From: Nocardia sp. SYP-A9097
GTDB lineage: Bacteria; Actinomycetota; Actinomycetes; Mycobacteriales; Mycobacteriaceae
Length of the DNA: 64,000 nt
Reading direction: 5' to 3'
Assembly: GCF_009649815.1 (NCBI RefSeq)
Contig: NZ_WJIC01000029.1
Location: 1 to 64,000 of the forward strand
A program made the translations under genes and the position numbers. The notes under the pieces were generated by a model. It did no database searches and was not told the DNA's origin. It was given only the letters and a program-made list of their open reading frames with translations. This document shows positions 1-8,340 of the stretch, in pieces. How positions within the stretch are numbered: position 1 is the first letter of the stretch; each line of letters begins with the position of its first letter.

Positions 1-369
1 CGATTACGGTTTCCCTCCCCTGATTCATAGCCTAATTCTACCGCCGAAACAGCCCCCGAAGAACCCCAAATGTGTTGTGATATAAAGTGATTCAGAATAT
101 CGGGCCGTTCGGTTCGATCCCTTTGTCCCTGCGAGCTTTCCGGTCTCTTATTCTTGTTTTTTCATGTTTTGTCTGTGAACGTAACCACAACCTGCCAGCC
201 AGGCTGGAACGAGAGATGACGGCACCCAAGGGGGGGAGCGAAAGCCGGGTACGGCACCCAGGGTTCCCACACCTCTTCTTTCTCGCATGCACGCCACAAC
301 CGAACACCACCAAGATCGCACCACGCCATTGGTTCGGCCACCCCCCACGACGCCGCACCACTCAACCGT
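1..369. other. Non-coding left edge
   Basis: I find no convincing gene here. Short open frames on both strands overlap one another and have no ribosome binding site or recognisable protein pattern. The first 180 bases are less GC-rich than the rest of the window, so a promoter for something to the left is possible. It may also hold the 3' trailer of the minus-strand operon that ends at 370. Confidence 0.5.
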
Positions 370-933
370 TCAGGCAAGCTGAATCGGCCGATGCAGATTA
401 ATCATGACTCCTGTACGAATCCGCCGCTCACGCTGAACGATCGTGCCGATCCGCTCGGCGGCGACCTCGACGCTCGCGGTGCATTCGCCCGGGCCGAGCC
501 CTACCAGGTTGCCGCGGTTGATGGTTACGGTTAATGGCTGAAAGCGCAGTGCGAGAACCAGATCGAGAGTGATCGCGCCGACTTCTGTTCCGTCGGCGAG
601 GATTTCGAGGTGGGGGTGATAGGTCTGGGTGAGTTCGTGGGTGATCAACTCCACGCTCTCCTGGGGTCCGGTCCGGGTGCGGACCGCCGCCTCGTGGATC
701 TTGGCGTAGCGTCGCCAGCCCGCGATCGTGGCGTCGCCGAGATCGATGTCGAGCAGCCCGTGGATGGCGTCGGCCAGTTTCGGAAGGGCGAGCCGCCGGA
801 TGGCGTCGCTGACCATCGGCCCGGCCGGCAGCGCCGCTTCATCGAGGTGGGCCTCGTGCAGACTGGCCGCCAGCTGGGCGACGGCGAGTTCACGAGATTC
901 GTTGTCGTAGAGGATGGCTCGTGCGGTGGTCAT
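370..933 (-). CDS. Hypothetical protein, second gene of a two-gene operon
   Basis: The predicted protein has 187 residues and I do not recognise a family. It is soluble: the N-terminal two thirds look alpha-helical and rich in Ala and Leu, and the C-terminal third looks like beta-strands with polar ends. There is no signal peptide or membrane segment. Its ATG overlaps the stop of the upstream membrane-protein gene by one base (TGATG), and an AGGAG sits about nine bases before it, so translation is probably coupled to that gene. The stop-start coupling suggests the two products act together. Function unknown. Confidence 0.65.
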   Translation of the reverse strand: MTTARAILYDNESRELAVAQLAASLHEAHLDEAALPAGPMVSDAIRRLALPKLADAIHGLLDIDLGDATIAGWRRYAKIHEAAVRTRTGPQESVELITHELTQTYHPHLEILADGTEVGAITLDLVLALRFQPLTVTINRGNLVGLGPGECTASVEVAAERIGTIVQRERRIRTGVMINLHRPIQLA

Positions 934-1832
934 CAGTGGAACTCCTGAAGGAATGTCTGTGGCGCCCCGATACTCGCCCGGACCTCAATGGTCGGGCCGG
1001 ATGGCAAGTGGCGCAGTTCGATCGCGGGATTCGTATCCGGGTACGCGTTCACCTGGACAACCGGTGCGCGACCATCCTGACGTCGGGTACGAGTGAGCCG
1101 TCCGCGAATACCGTAGAAGGCCCCCGTAGCGGCCACCAACAGCAGCGCGATGACGATTCCCGCCCCGGCCGTGCCGATGCCCTTCCCACCCGAACTCGCC
1201 GGTGGCTCCGCGACCGCTGGGCCGTCCGATGTCGTCGTCACCACCGGATCGGTGGTTCGCACGGGAACACTTTTACCGGTGGTGGTCGTAGTCTCCGGGG
1301 GCGGAGCCACTCGCGCGATGGTGATGCCGACCAACCTCAAGACCGCCGCGGCACTCCCGTCCAGACAGGTCACCGTAAGAGTCTGCCGACCGGTCTGGGC
1401 ATGCTGGGAAATGGTGACGGTGGCATCGAACGAACCTTGCCCGTCGACGTCTGCCGTCAGCGTCGTATTACCGGCCGAGCGCGTCGTGGTGACCGTCTCG
1501 TCGGACCACCCCGGAACGATGACCACGACCGGGCATGACCAATATTGGCCGTGCACAGTGAAACTCGTGCCCTGCTGCGCGGAACTCGGTACCCGCAGCG
1601 TCGGTTCGTGGTAGGGAGGTTCGGTCGACCCGGAACAACAAATTGACCTGGACGGCGACGTGGAAGGAGGTGTGCCCGAGGTGGTGGAACTCGGACTCGC
1701 TATCACCGAGGCGATACCGGCGATAGCGAGCATTCCCGCGACGAACAGCACGACGAAGGGACGGACGCGGTGCGCGATGACCACCTGTTCCCCCAGATTC
1801 GGTCCAACCGATAACTCCTCCAAGGGTCCCAT
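933..1832 (-). CDS. Two-TM membrane protein with extracytoplasmic beta-rich domain
   Basis: The 299-residue product has a short cytoplasmic N-terminus, a first membrane segment at about residues 25-45, and an extracytoplasmic Ser/Thr/Pro-rich region. That region carries a CC pair and two further Cys and resembles an Ig-like domain. A Thr-rich linker, a second membrane segment (about 219-240) and a basic cytoplasmic tail follow. I chose the ATG at 1832 because a GAGGG-type site precedes it and the first membrane segment then sits near the N-terminus; an upstream in-frame ATG at 1919 is less likely. It is the first gene of the operon with the gene ending at 370. Role unknown; a sensor or anchor is conceivable. 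Confidence 0.65.
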   Translation of the reverse strand: MGPLEELSVGPNLGEQVVIAHRVRPFVVLFVAGMLAIAGIASVIASPSSTTSGTPPSTSPSRSICCSGSTEPPYHEPTLRVPSSAQQGTSFTVHGQYWSCPVVVIVPGWSDETVTTTRSAGNTTLTADVDGQGSFDATVTISQHAQTGRQTLTVTCLDGSAAAVLRLVGITIARVAPPPETTTTTGKSVPVRTTDPVVTTTSDGPAVAEPPASSGGKGIGTAGAGIVIALLLVAATGAFYGIRGRLTRTRRQDGRAPVVQVNAYPDTNPAIELRHLPSGPTIEVRASIGAPQTFLQEFH

Positions 1833-2419
1833 GGACCACCCTCGAACGCACGGCAATAAAACTTCCACTGCCACTGTGCAATTCAGGGCCGAACCGTCGT
1901 GCCAAAGCGAATTGAACAATACGGGAATATCGTCCGCTAAAAATAGCGACCGATTGGCTTTGTTTATCTCCGGTAATTTTCGGCAGAAACTCCGGTGTCC
2001 CCCACCGCACCTCCTCTACGAAGCTCTTCAGCTCGCCGCGTGCTGGACCAGACCGGTCAACTCGACTGTGTAGGTGTCGGAGTCGGAGTGCACGCCGTAG
2101 CGCGTCGGGAAGTACCCGGACTTCTGGAATGCCTTGGGCTGCTCGACGAAATCGCGCCAAAGTGGCTACGCGAGCCAGCATCAGATGTGATTGGTAACTG
2201 CTGAATCGCCACACCACACAGCGGCGTTATCGCCCACCACGGCCAGCCGGTTCGGACGCCGTCGAGCAGCCGCAGCGCCGGATCCGGGGCAACTGGCGCG
2301 TAACCGAAGGTCGATGCCGGAGCGGTCTCGAAACGCCGCTGACCGCGCAAACCGTCATCAATTGACCGGTTAGTAATTTACCATCGAGTCAATTCAATCG
2401 GCAGTCGAGGAGAGCACCT
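1833..2419. other. Intergenic region between divergent transcription units
   Basis: This separates the minus-strand operon from the plus-strand FAD enzyme. The part around 1905-1990 is clearly more AT-rich than its surroundings and includes a short palindrome at 1935-1948 (CGCTA, four A, TAGCG). It is the likely promoter zone of the minus-strand operon. AT-rich sequence at about 2360-2395 (TTGACC, then TTAGTAATTT) is a plausible promoter or operator for the flavoenzyme-TetR unit. Open frames within the gap show no protein-like character. Confidence 0.4.
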
Positions 2420-4033
2420 GTGATGACGAGGTCGTGGTGGGGTTGGGGCAATCAAGAGGACGCGGTCAGCGGTACGGAGTTGGATGCGCTCACCAAGCGG
2501 GTGGCGGCACTGTTGCCCGGTGCGGATCTGACGGCGCACACCCCGCCCGATCTTGCCGGGCTGGCGGTGCCGGCGGTGCGAATGCGGATGCCCGCGGCTC
2601 TGGCGCATCTCGCGTCCGAGGATCGCACCGATCGCGTTGCACACGGGCACGGGCAGGCGTTTCGGGATGTGGTGCGCGCGTTGCGCGGACAGATCGATCA
2701 TGTGCCCGATCAGGTTGTGCGGCCGCGCACCGAACAGGATGTGGCCGATGTGCTGGATTGGTGCACCGATGCGGGCGTCGCCGCGGTGCCGTTCGGCGGC
2801 GGCACCTCGGTGGTCGGTGGGGTCGAACCACGTTGTGGCGCAGACTATGCCGGGACCATCGCGTTGGACATGGGCGGGCTGGATCAGGTGCTGGAGATCG
2901 ACCACACCAGCCGGGCTGCCCGTATCCAGGCCGGAATCCTCGGTCCCGCACTGGAATCCGCGCTGCGTCCACATGAACTGACGCTGCGACATTTTCCGCA
3001 GTCCTTCGAATTCTCCTCACTCGGAGGGTGGTTGGCGACTCGGGCGGGCGGGCACTACGCGACCGTCTATACCCACATCGACGATATGGTCGAGTCCCTG
3101 CGGGTGGTGACACCGCGCGGGGTCGGTGAGTCGCGGCGGTTACCGGGGTCGGGGGCCGGGCCATCGCCGGATCGCATGTTCCTGGGTTCGGAGGGGATTC
3201 TCGGTGTGATCACCGAAGCCTGGATGCGGCTGCAGGAACGGCCACGGTGGCGGGCCGGGGCGTCGGTGCTGTTCGACGACTACGGCCACGCCGTCGCCGC
3301 GACACGGGCCATCGCGCAGTCCGGGTTGTTCCCGGCCAATTGCAGGCTGCTGGACCCGGTGGAGGCCTTCATCAATGCCGGAACCAGTACTGCGGGTGGG
3401 GTTCTCGTGCTGGGCTTCGAGTCGGCCGACCATCCGGTCGACGTGCCCATCGCGCGTGCGGTGGAGATCTGCCGCGAGCACGGCGGGCGGGTGCCCGACG
3501 GGATCAACGTCACCGACTCGGCCGACGCCGTCGCGCGACCGGGTGCCGCCGACGCCTGGCGGTCCTCGTTCCTGCGAATGCCGTATCAGCGTGATGCGCT
3601 GGCGGCGCGGTCGATGATCGTGGAGACCTTCGAAACCGCTTGTACCTGGGAGCGTTTCGACGCATTGCGCGCCGCCGTGCTCGACGCGGTGAACGCCGCG
3701 TTCGCCGCCACCGGCGTCACCGGCGTGCTGACCTGCCGCTTCACCCACGTGTATCCGGACGGTCCCGCACCGTATTTCGGGATCTATGCCGCGGGACAAT
3801 GGGGGCGCACCGTCGAGCAGTGGGACGAGATCAAGGCGGCGGTGTCGCAGGCGCTGGTGAACTCCGGCGGCACCATCACCCACCATCATGCCGTCGGCCG
3901 CGACCATCGCCCGTGGTACGACCGGCAGCGGCCCGAGCCTTTCGCGGCCGCACTGATCGCCGCGAAAGCCGCGCTCGATCCGGCCGCCATTCTCAACCCC
4001 GGCGTCCTGATCGATCCGGCCCGAACGCGATGA
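2420..4033 (+). CDS. FAD-binding oxidase, alkyldihydroxyacetonephosphate synthase family
   Basis: The 537-residue protein matches the vanillyl-alcohol-oxidase fold as used by alkyl-DHAP synthases of ether-lipid synthesis. The N-terminal WWGWGN stretch is typical of that family. The PCMH-type FAD domain begins near residue 85 and carries the pyrophosphate loop GGGTSVVGG. The C-terminal half has the HHHAVGRDH motif that matches the catalytic His cluster of the family. GAGGAG lies ahead of the start; ATG at 2423 is an equal alternative. The last four bases overlap the next TetR gene. In actinomycetes such enzymes may act on other lipids, so the substrate is inferred only at family level. Confidence 0.85.
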   Translation: MMTRSWWGWGNQEDAVSGTELDALTKRVAALLPGADLTAHTPPDLAGLAVPAVRMRMPAALAHLASEDRTDRVAHGHGQAFRDVVRALRGQIDHVPDQVVRPRTEQDVADVLDWCTDAGVAAVPFGGGTSVVGGVEPRCGADYAGTIALDMGGLDQVLEIDHTSRAARIQAGILGPALESALRPHELTLRHFPQSFEFSSLGGWLATRAGGHYATVYTHIDDMVESLRVVTPRGVGESRRLPGSGAGPSPDRMFLGSEGILGVITEAWMRLQERPRWRAGASVLFDDYGHAVAATRAIAQSGLFPANCRLLDPVEAFINAGTSTAGGVLVLGFESADHPVDVPIARAVEICREHGGRVPDGINVTDSADAVARPGAADAWRSSFLRMPYQRDALAARSMIVETFETACTWERFDALRAAVLDAVNAAFAATGVTGVLTCRFTHVYPDGPAPYFGIYAAGQWGRTVEQWDEIKAAVSQALVNSGGTITHHHAVGRDHRPWYDRQRPEPFAAALIAAKAALDPAAILNPGVLIDPARTR

Positions 4034-4638
4034 GCCGGCCCGGCACCAAGGGAGTTCCGCGCGGGCAGCGTGAGGAGCAAATCCTCGACCTCGCCACCGC
4101 CACCTTCGGCGACCGCGGCTACGCGAACGCCTCCATAGTCGAAATCGCCTCGGCCGCAGGAGTTTCCAAACCCCTCATCTACGCCTACTTCGGTTCCCGC
4201 GACGGCCTGCACGAAGCCTGCGTACACCGCGCGGGCCGGCGACTGGTCGACGCGGTGACCACCGCACAGACCGCGCACGGCGCCCACGATAAGGCCCTGG
4301 CCACCCTGACCGGCATCTTCGGCGCACTCGACGGCCAAACCCGAAACTGGAAGATCATCTACGACGCCACCCTCCCCCGGCCCGGCGCGGCCTTCACCAT
4401 CGCCCGCGAATACCAGGACGCACTCAACGCGCTGGGAGCACAGGGCGTAGCGGAGGTACTGAACGAGGCCGGAATATCCGAAGCCGACGATCATTCGCTG
4501 CTACTCGCCGTCTGGTACAGCATCGTCTCCACCACCATCTCCTGGTGGGGTGAGCATCCGGGCCAGACACCACAGGACATGACCGACCGCTGCCTGCGGC
4601 TCTTCACCGCATTCCGAACGGTGTCACCAAAGGGTTGA
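4030..4638 (+). CDS. TetR-family transcriptional regulator
   Basis: This 202-residue protein has an N-terminal TetR helix-turn-helix at about residues 15-60 (IVEIASAAGVSKPLIYAYFG) and a helical ligand domain with Trp residues in its last third. It starts at an ATGA overlap with the upstream flavoenzyme, so the two are co-translated and the regulator probably controls this unit in response to a lipid-like ligand. The regulator follows its target rather than diverging from it, so the operator should lie upstream of 2420. Confidence 0.9.
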   Translation: MSRPGTKGVPRGQREEQILDLATATFGDRGYANASIVEIASAAGVSKPLIYAYFGSRDGLHEACVHRAGRRLVDAVTTAQTAHGAHDKALATLTGIFGALDGQTRNWKIIYDATLPRPGAAFTIAREYQDALNALGAQGVAEVLNEAGISEADDHSLLLAVWYSIVSTTISWWGEHPGQTPQDMTDRCLRLFTAFRTVSPKG

Positions 4639-4824
4639 CAACGATGAGCAATATTCGGCAGGCTCTACGAGGCGCAATTGTTCTCTCGGCAATTGCCGCG
4701 AAGATCCGGTTGTCAGCGGCCCGCACAATGCGCCGCAGGCAGCGCTCGGAGACTCGGCGGACGCGGTGTAATCCGACGTCCCATCTTGTAGCTCGGACGA
4801 AAACCTACCGACACGGAGGTTGGC

Positions 4825-4989
4825 ATGTCTGATCGCAATAAGGGCCGAAAACCCGGCCAGATGTCAAACAAGGCCAAGAAGAACAGCAAGGACCAGGGCC
4901 AGCGGATGGAACGCGGCATGGACCACCTGGCCGACGAGGCCGAGCAGGACATGAGCAATGAAATGAAGCAGAAGCTGCGGCACCACTAG
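4825..4989 (+). CDS. Small, highly charged 54-residue protein
   Basis: A GGAGG at 4815-4819 lies five bases before the ATG. The 54-residue frame ends just before a strong hairpin terminator, so it looks like a real single-gene unit. The product is rich in Lys, Gln, Asp, Glu and Met and has almost no hydrophobic stretch. It begins MSDRNKGRKPGQ, followed by a predicted helix with heptad-like spacing. It resembles the small hydrophilic, stress-type proteins of actinomycetes in composition only. I do not recognise a named family. Confidence 0.75.
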   Translation: MSDRNKGRKPGQMSNKAKKNSKDQGQRMERGMDHLADEAEQDMSNEMKQKLRHH

Positions 4990-5005
4990 CCGGGTGCCGA
5001 TATGA

Positions 5006-5041
5006 AAATGGCCGGTCCATCAAATAATGGACCGGCCATTT
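5006..5041 (+). terminator. Hairpin terminator of the small-protein gene
   Basis: A perfect 15-bp inverted repeat (5006-5020 with 5027-5041) encloses a six-base loop, CAAATA. Stem bases run AAATGGCCGGTCCAT. It begins 16 bases after the stop codon at 4989. The A/T ends of the stem give a T-rich end on both strands, so it may also work in the other direction. Confidence 0.85.
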
Positions 5042-5445
5042 CAGTAGTTCAGGTATGGCTCCGACGCAAAAACCGGCGGCCACCGACCCACCGCTGGACC
5101 CTGACGGGTGCGGGGATCCCTGCGGCGGCAGAGGCCACGGACACCGCGGCGCGGAGTAGTCGAGCAGTAGTCGAGGAGACCCCATTGTCACCACCACGGG
5201 CGCCGTTGCCCTGACGGCGAGAACGCCGCAACATTCCCGCCTCGATACATCGCCGGCCCACACCGTCTGTATTTATCCACTTTCGATACTGCGCCCGACA
5301 GGCCTGGCAATGTATCGGCAATCTCGACCAGTGAGACAGCGGTATTCGACAGGTGCGATTCGGTCAGGGCCGAATGGCGGAGTGGTCACGCCTCATTCGA
5401 CGAGTGTGTCGACGGAACCGCCATCCCCGCCGCCAATCAGGCGAG
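5042..5445. other. Intergenic region, no gene seen
   Basis: It lies between the small plus-strand gene and the 3' end of the minus-strand STAND operon. Several short frames overlap on both strands without start signals or protein-like composition. Nothing further can be supported. Confidence 0.5.
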
Positions 5446-5871
5446 TCATTCATCAGGGCCGAAGCGGTGCCGGAATTCGGTGGCCAGGGTGTCGCCCGCC
5501 GCTTGAACGAGGCGTCCCACGATCGGGTGGACGATGAGACCTGTTACCGCACCGGCGAGTTGCGGGAGTTTTCGTACGAACCATTTGCGAACGTAGTCCA
5601 TGGTGGTGAGATCCGGTTCGGAGTTCGTGACAGCTTCCTCGAGCTCGTCGAGGTGTTCGCGGGCATGATCGGCGACCGTGTCGTCGGCGGGCAGCATGGC
5701 GCGCACGCGCTCGAATTCGACTCGGAGCGAGGCGATTTCGGATGCGGTTACCTGATTTGCGTCGCGTCCGGCGTCGATTCGACTCACGGTGTTGTCGCGG
5801 CCCACCGCGAACTGCCCGGCCACGCCACCGCCCACGCGAATGTCGTAACGATCGGCGGGTGATTCAGTCAT
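5446..5871 (-). CDS. Small helical partner protein sharing an N-terminal motif with the upstream STAND ATPase
   Basis: The ATG at 5871 has GAGGAG seven bases upstream, and the upstream gene stops at 5883, so the pair is an operon with an 11-base gap. The 141-residue product opens with a YDIRVGGGVAGQFAVGRDN segment (residues 9-27) that closely matches the STAND protein's N-terminus. A charged helix (about 42-75) and a C-terminal amphipathic or hydrophobic helical part (about 98-125, LPQLAGAVTGLIVHPIVG) follow. The layout resembles a sensor-effector pair joined by a homotypic motif, with the C-terminal helices as a possible membrane-acting part. That role is inference; no known enzyme fold is visible. 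Confidence 0.75.
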   Translation of the reverse strand: MTESPADRYDIRVGGGVAGQFAVGRDNTVSRIDAGRDANQVTASEIASLRVEFERVRAMLPADDTVADHAREHLDELEEAVTNSEPDLTTMDYVRKWFVRKLPQLAGAVTGLIVHPIVGRLVQAAGDTLATEFRHRFGPDE

Positions 5872-5882
5872 TGTGGTTCTCC

Positions 5883-7934
5883 TCATGAGGTTGTCGGCGC
5901 AGTGGCTGCCGTTGAGCTCGTCGTTGTCGGAGGTTGGGGGGCTGTCGGCGAACCCGCTGCCGTCGAATGGTTGCTGGTTGCCGGGTTGCTCAAGGATTGG
6001 CCGGATGCCAGGGGCACCGTCGTCGAAGAAGTGGCCGTGGCACTGCCGGTGAGGGTGATGGCAACGTCCTGCTGATTGCCGTAGGTGTCCGGAACGAACA
6101 GCGCCGCCTGGTACGAGCCGGGTGCCTTCGGACGGAAAGTCACCCGGAACACGCACTGCCCGTTGGTGTTCGGCGGACATGACGTGCGCACGGCGGTAAA
6201 CACGGAGTCACCCTGGACAGAACTCGCTGTCACGTTGTCGCAGGCGAGCTGTGTGAAGGACACCTCCCGCACGACCGTCTCACCTACGGCCACCGTCCCG
6301 AAATCCGCGCTGTCGCCCACCGGAGGGCAGAAGCCACCCGTATCCGACGGCTCCTGCCGTGGTGCTGCTGTCGGAGTCACCGGCTTATCGGTGGTGCTCG
6401 GTGTCGTCAGGTCGACAGTCGTAATGATTCCGGCGGTCGGCTGCTGAGCGAAGGTCGTGGTGAGCAGCGCCTGCGAACCGGCCGGTGTGGGATCGTTGGT
6501 TGCGATGGCGGCACCCGCGATACCGACGGCCAGTCCGCCGCCAACTCCCACACCACCTATGGCTACCCCAGCGACCGCCGTCAGTGCTCGACGCCGGATC
6601 CGGTCCTCGTGCTCGAAGTAGGCCCGATCACCCGCGGAACCGATTGCGATCGCGGCATGTTCCCCGAGCTTCAGCACACTGCGCCACGCGCTCCAGCGCA
6701 AGGTGATCGCGAACACGGGCGAGACTTTCCGCGCCAGCGCGCATGCGGGCGCGCTACGGCTATGCATGACCGCGGCGTCCAATACCCGGACCAGCACCGC
6801 GGCGGCGGCCACGATATCGCTCGGCGCCGCTGTGCGAGAGACCCATTCGAGTAACGTCTCGACATAGTCGGCCGCGTCGGGCGTTGTCCCAGGCAACCCC
6901 GCCGCCACCACACTCGGATCGACGGCCAGCCGGTAGTCTGCCTCCGAGCGGTCGGCCAACCCCAACCCCACCAACTCCCCCAGTGCCCCTCCGATCGCGG
7001 CATCGCGAGTCATGGCCTGGCACACGGCAATTGACAATGGAACACCGGCCAGGGCATACATCACCGCCAGGACATGGCGCGGCCGCCCACCCAACCCAGC
7101 CACCATTGTCCGTTGCAGCACAGCGGGATCGACCACCGCATTCGCCGGGCCACCGTTGCGCAGCCACGCCGCGGCCTGCACGAGAGCACGCGGATAACCG
7201 CGTGCGGCCCTGCACAACTGCCGCGCCACCGCTTCGTCGGCGCCGAGATCGCGGCCAAGTTCCCGGGTAATCAGCGCGAGCGCCGATTGCTCATCCAGAC
7301 CCAGCAATTCCAGCGAGTGGCCTCCGGTCCATGCGATTCTCCGCGCGGTCGACACAATCAGTTCGCTCGATGGAACCGCATCGGACAGCGCCGTCAATTC
7401 CTCAGCTGAGCCCTCGAAATCGTCCACCACGATCAGCGCCCGAATGGACCCCATTAGACGGCGCAGCCGCACCGGATCGGGCAGGTATCCTGGTGCGTCG
7501 TAACAGGATTGGAAAAGTTCCTGGGTCAGGTCGGCCACCGCCAGTCCGGCCCCCTGCAGAAAGATCACATCGTGCCCCGCTCCGGCGCGATCGGCCGCGA
7601 ACCGGCGCAGCAACGCGGACTTCCCCACCCCCGGCGGACCATGGACATGCGCCGCTATTCCTTGCCCGGCCCACTGCCGCGGCAGCGCCATTGCCGTTGT
7701 CCTACCGACTAATTCGACTCCAACCCGAGGCAAACGCATACCGACCGGCCGCACTCGCCGGGTCACGATCGGCGGAAGACCCTCGCGCACAGCGGTATAC
7801 GAACCCTGAACATTGATAACGACATTGTGGTACCCGACCACTACCTGACCGGGTACACCACCACCGATTTCCACGTGGTACGCGGCGTCGGACTCCCGTT
7901 CACGGACACCCTCCCCCTGTCTGCAGCATTCCAT
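5883..7934 (-). CDS. Membrane-anchored STAND ATPase with extracytoplasmic ASH-like domain
   Basis: With the ATG at 7934 the protein has 683 residues. In order: a Gly/Val-rich motif (19-38, GGGVPGQVVVGYHN), a STAND-type P-loop ATPase (Walker A GPPGVGKS at 99-106, Walker B IVVDDF at 168-173, GYPRAL at 246-251), a helical region, one Gly/Ala-rich membrane segment (about 451-478), a Thr/Pro linker, an ASH/HYDIN-like beta-sandwich (about 543-632) and a Ser/Thr/Pro tail. The single membrane segment places the beta-domain outside and the ATPase inside, which suggests envelope sensing. An in-frame ATG at 7979 is possible, but 7934 follows the stop of a small upstream ORF by one base. Function is predicted to be conflict signalling. 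Confidence 0.85.
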   Translation of the reverse strand: MECCRQGEGVRERESDAAYHVEIGGGVPGQVVVGYHNVVINVQGSYTAVREGLPPIVTRRVRPVGMRLPRVGVELVGRTTAMALPRQWAGQGIAAHVHGPPGVGKSALLRRFAADRAGAGHDVIFLQGAGLAVADLTQELFQSCYDAPGYLPDPVRLRRLMGSIRALIVVDDFEGSAEELTALSDAVPSSELIVSTARRIAWTGGHSLELLGLDEQSALALITRELGRDLGADEAVARQLCRAARGYPRALVQAAAWLRNGGPANAVVDPAVLQRTMVAGLGGRPRHVLAVMYALAGVPLSIAVCQAMTRDAAIGGALGELVGLGLADRSEADYRLAVDPSVVAAGLPGTTPDAADYVETLLEWVSRTAAPSDIVAAAAVLVRVLDAAVMHSRSAPACALARKVSPVFAITLRWSAWRSVLKLGEHAAIAIGSAGDRAYFEHEDRIRRRALTAVAGVAIGGVGVGGGLAVGIAGAAIATNDPTPAGSQALLTTTFAQQPTAGIITTVDLTTPSTTDKPVTPTAAPRQEPSDTGGFCPPVGDSADFGTVAVGETVVREVSFTQLACDNVTASSVQGDSVFTAVRTSCPPNTNGQCVFRVTFRPKAPGSYQAALFVPDTYGNQQDVAITLTGSATATSSTTVPLASGQSLSNPATSNHSTAAGSPTAPQPPTTTSSTAATAPTTS

Positions 7935-7935
7935 G

Positions 7936-8127
7936 TTACTCGCCCGAGAACATTCGGTACGTCTCGAATTCGTATTCATATTGATCGAGCCGCCGCAACA
8001 GATCGCCGAATTCGTTGCAAGTCAACAAATGCGGGGGTTCACCATGAATTCCCGATTTCCGAAGTGATGAAACCGCATGATTCAGTGCGGCTTTCGCGTC
8101 ACTACCCTCATATCCTTTGTAATGCAA
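7936..8127 (-). CDS. Small ORF (63 residues) immediately upstream of the STAND gene
   Basis: This frame begins with TTG at 8127 and ends TAA at 7936-7938, one base before the preferred ATG of the STAND gene, as expected for a first gene of the operon. The product is charged and helical, with Tyr/Glu-rich C-terminus (QYEYEFETYRMF). The start is weak: no clear ribosome binding site and no in-frame ATG upstream. I do not recognise a family. It could be a leader ORF, a small regulator, or a chance frame. Confidence 0.4.
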   Translation of the reverse strand: MHYKGYEGSDAKAALNHAVSSLRKSGIHGEPPHLLTCNEFGDLLRRLDQYEYEFETYRMFSGE

Positions 8128-8340
8128 AGGAGTCGGGATAAGCTCGTCTTGATCGTTGAACCCGGAAGTGTCGCACGCGGTGATGACGCTGCTCGCACGT
8201 CTGGGAGTTCGAACCGGCCTGTCGGTTCGTTTGCGGTGAATCCCCTACCATGCCTCGACTGCGGGCTCTATGGTTGATTCGGCGCATCTATCTCTAAGTG
8301 GCACATGGTAATTCGCTCTCGAGAGAGGATCGGTGGAATC

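Noticed and set aside
1468..2217. Minus-strand frame of about 250 codons overlapping the two-TM protein
   Set aside because: It is out of frame with a gene that has clear membrane segments, and its composition is Arg/His-rich. It is a shadow.
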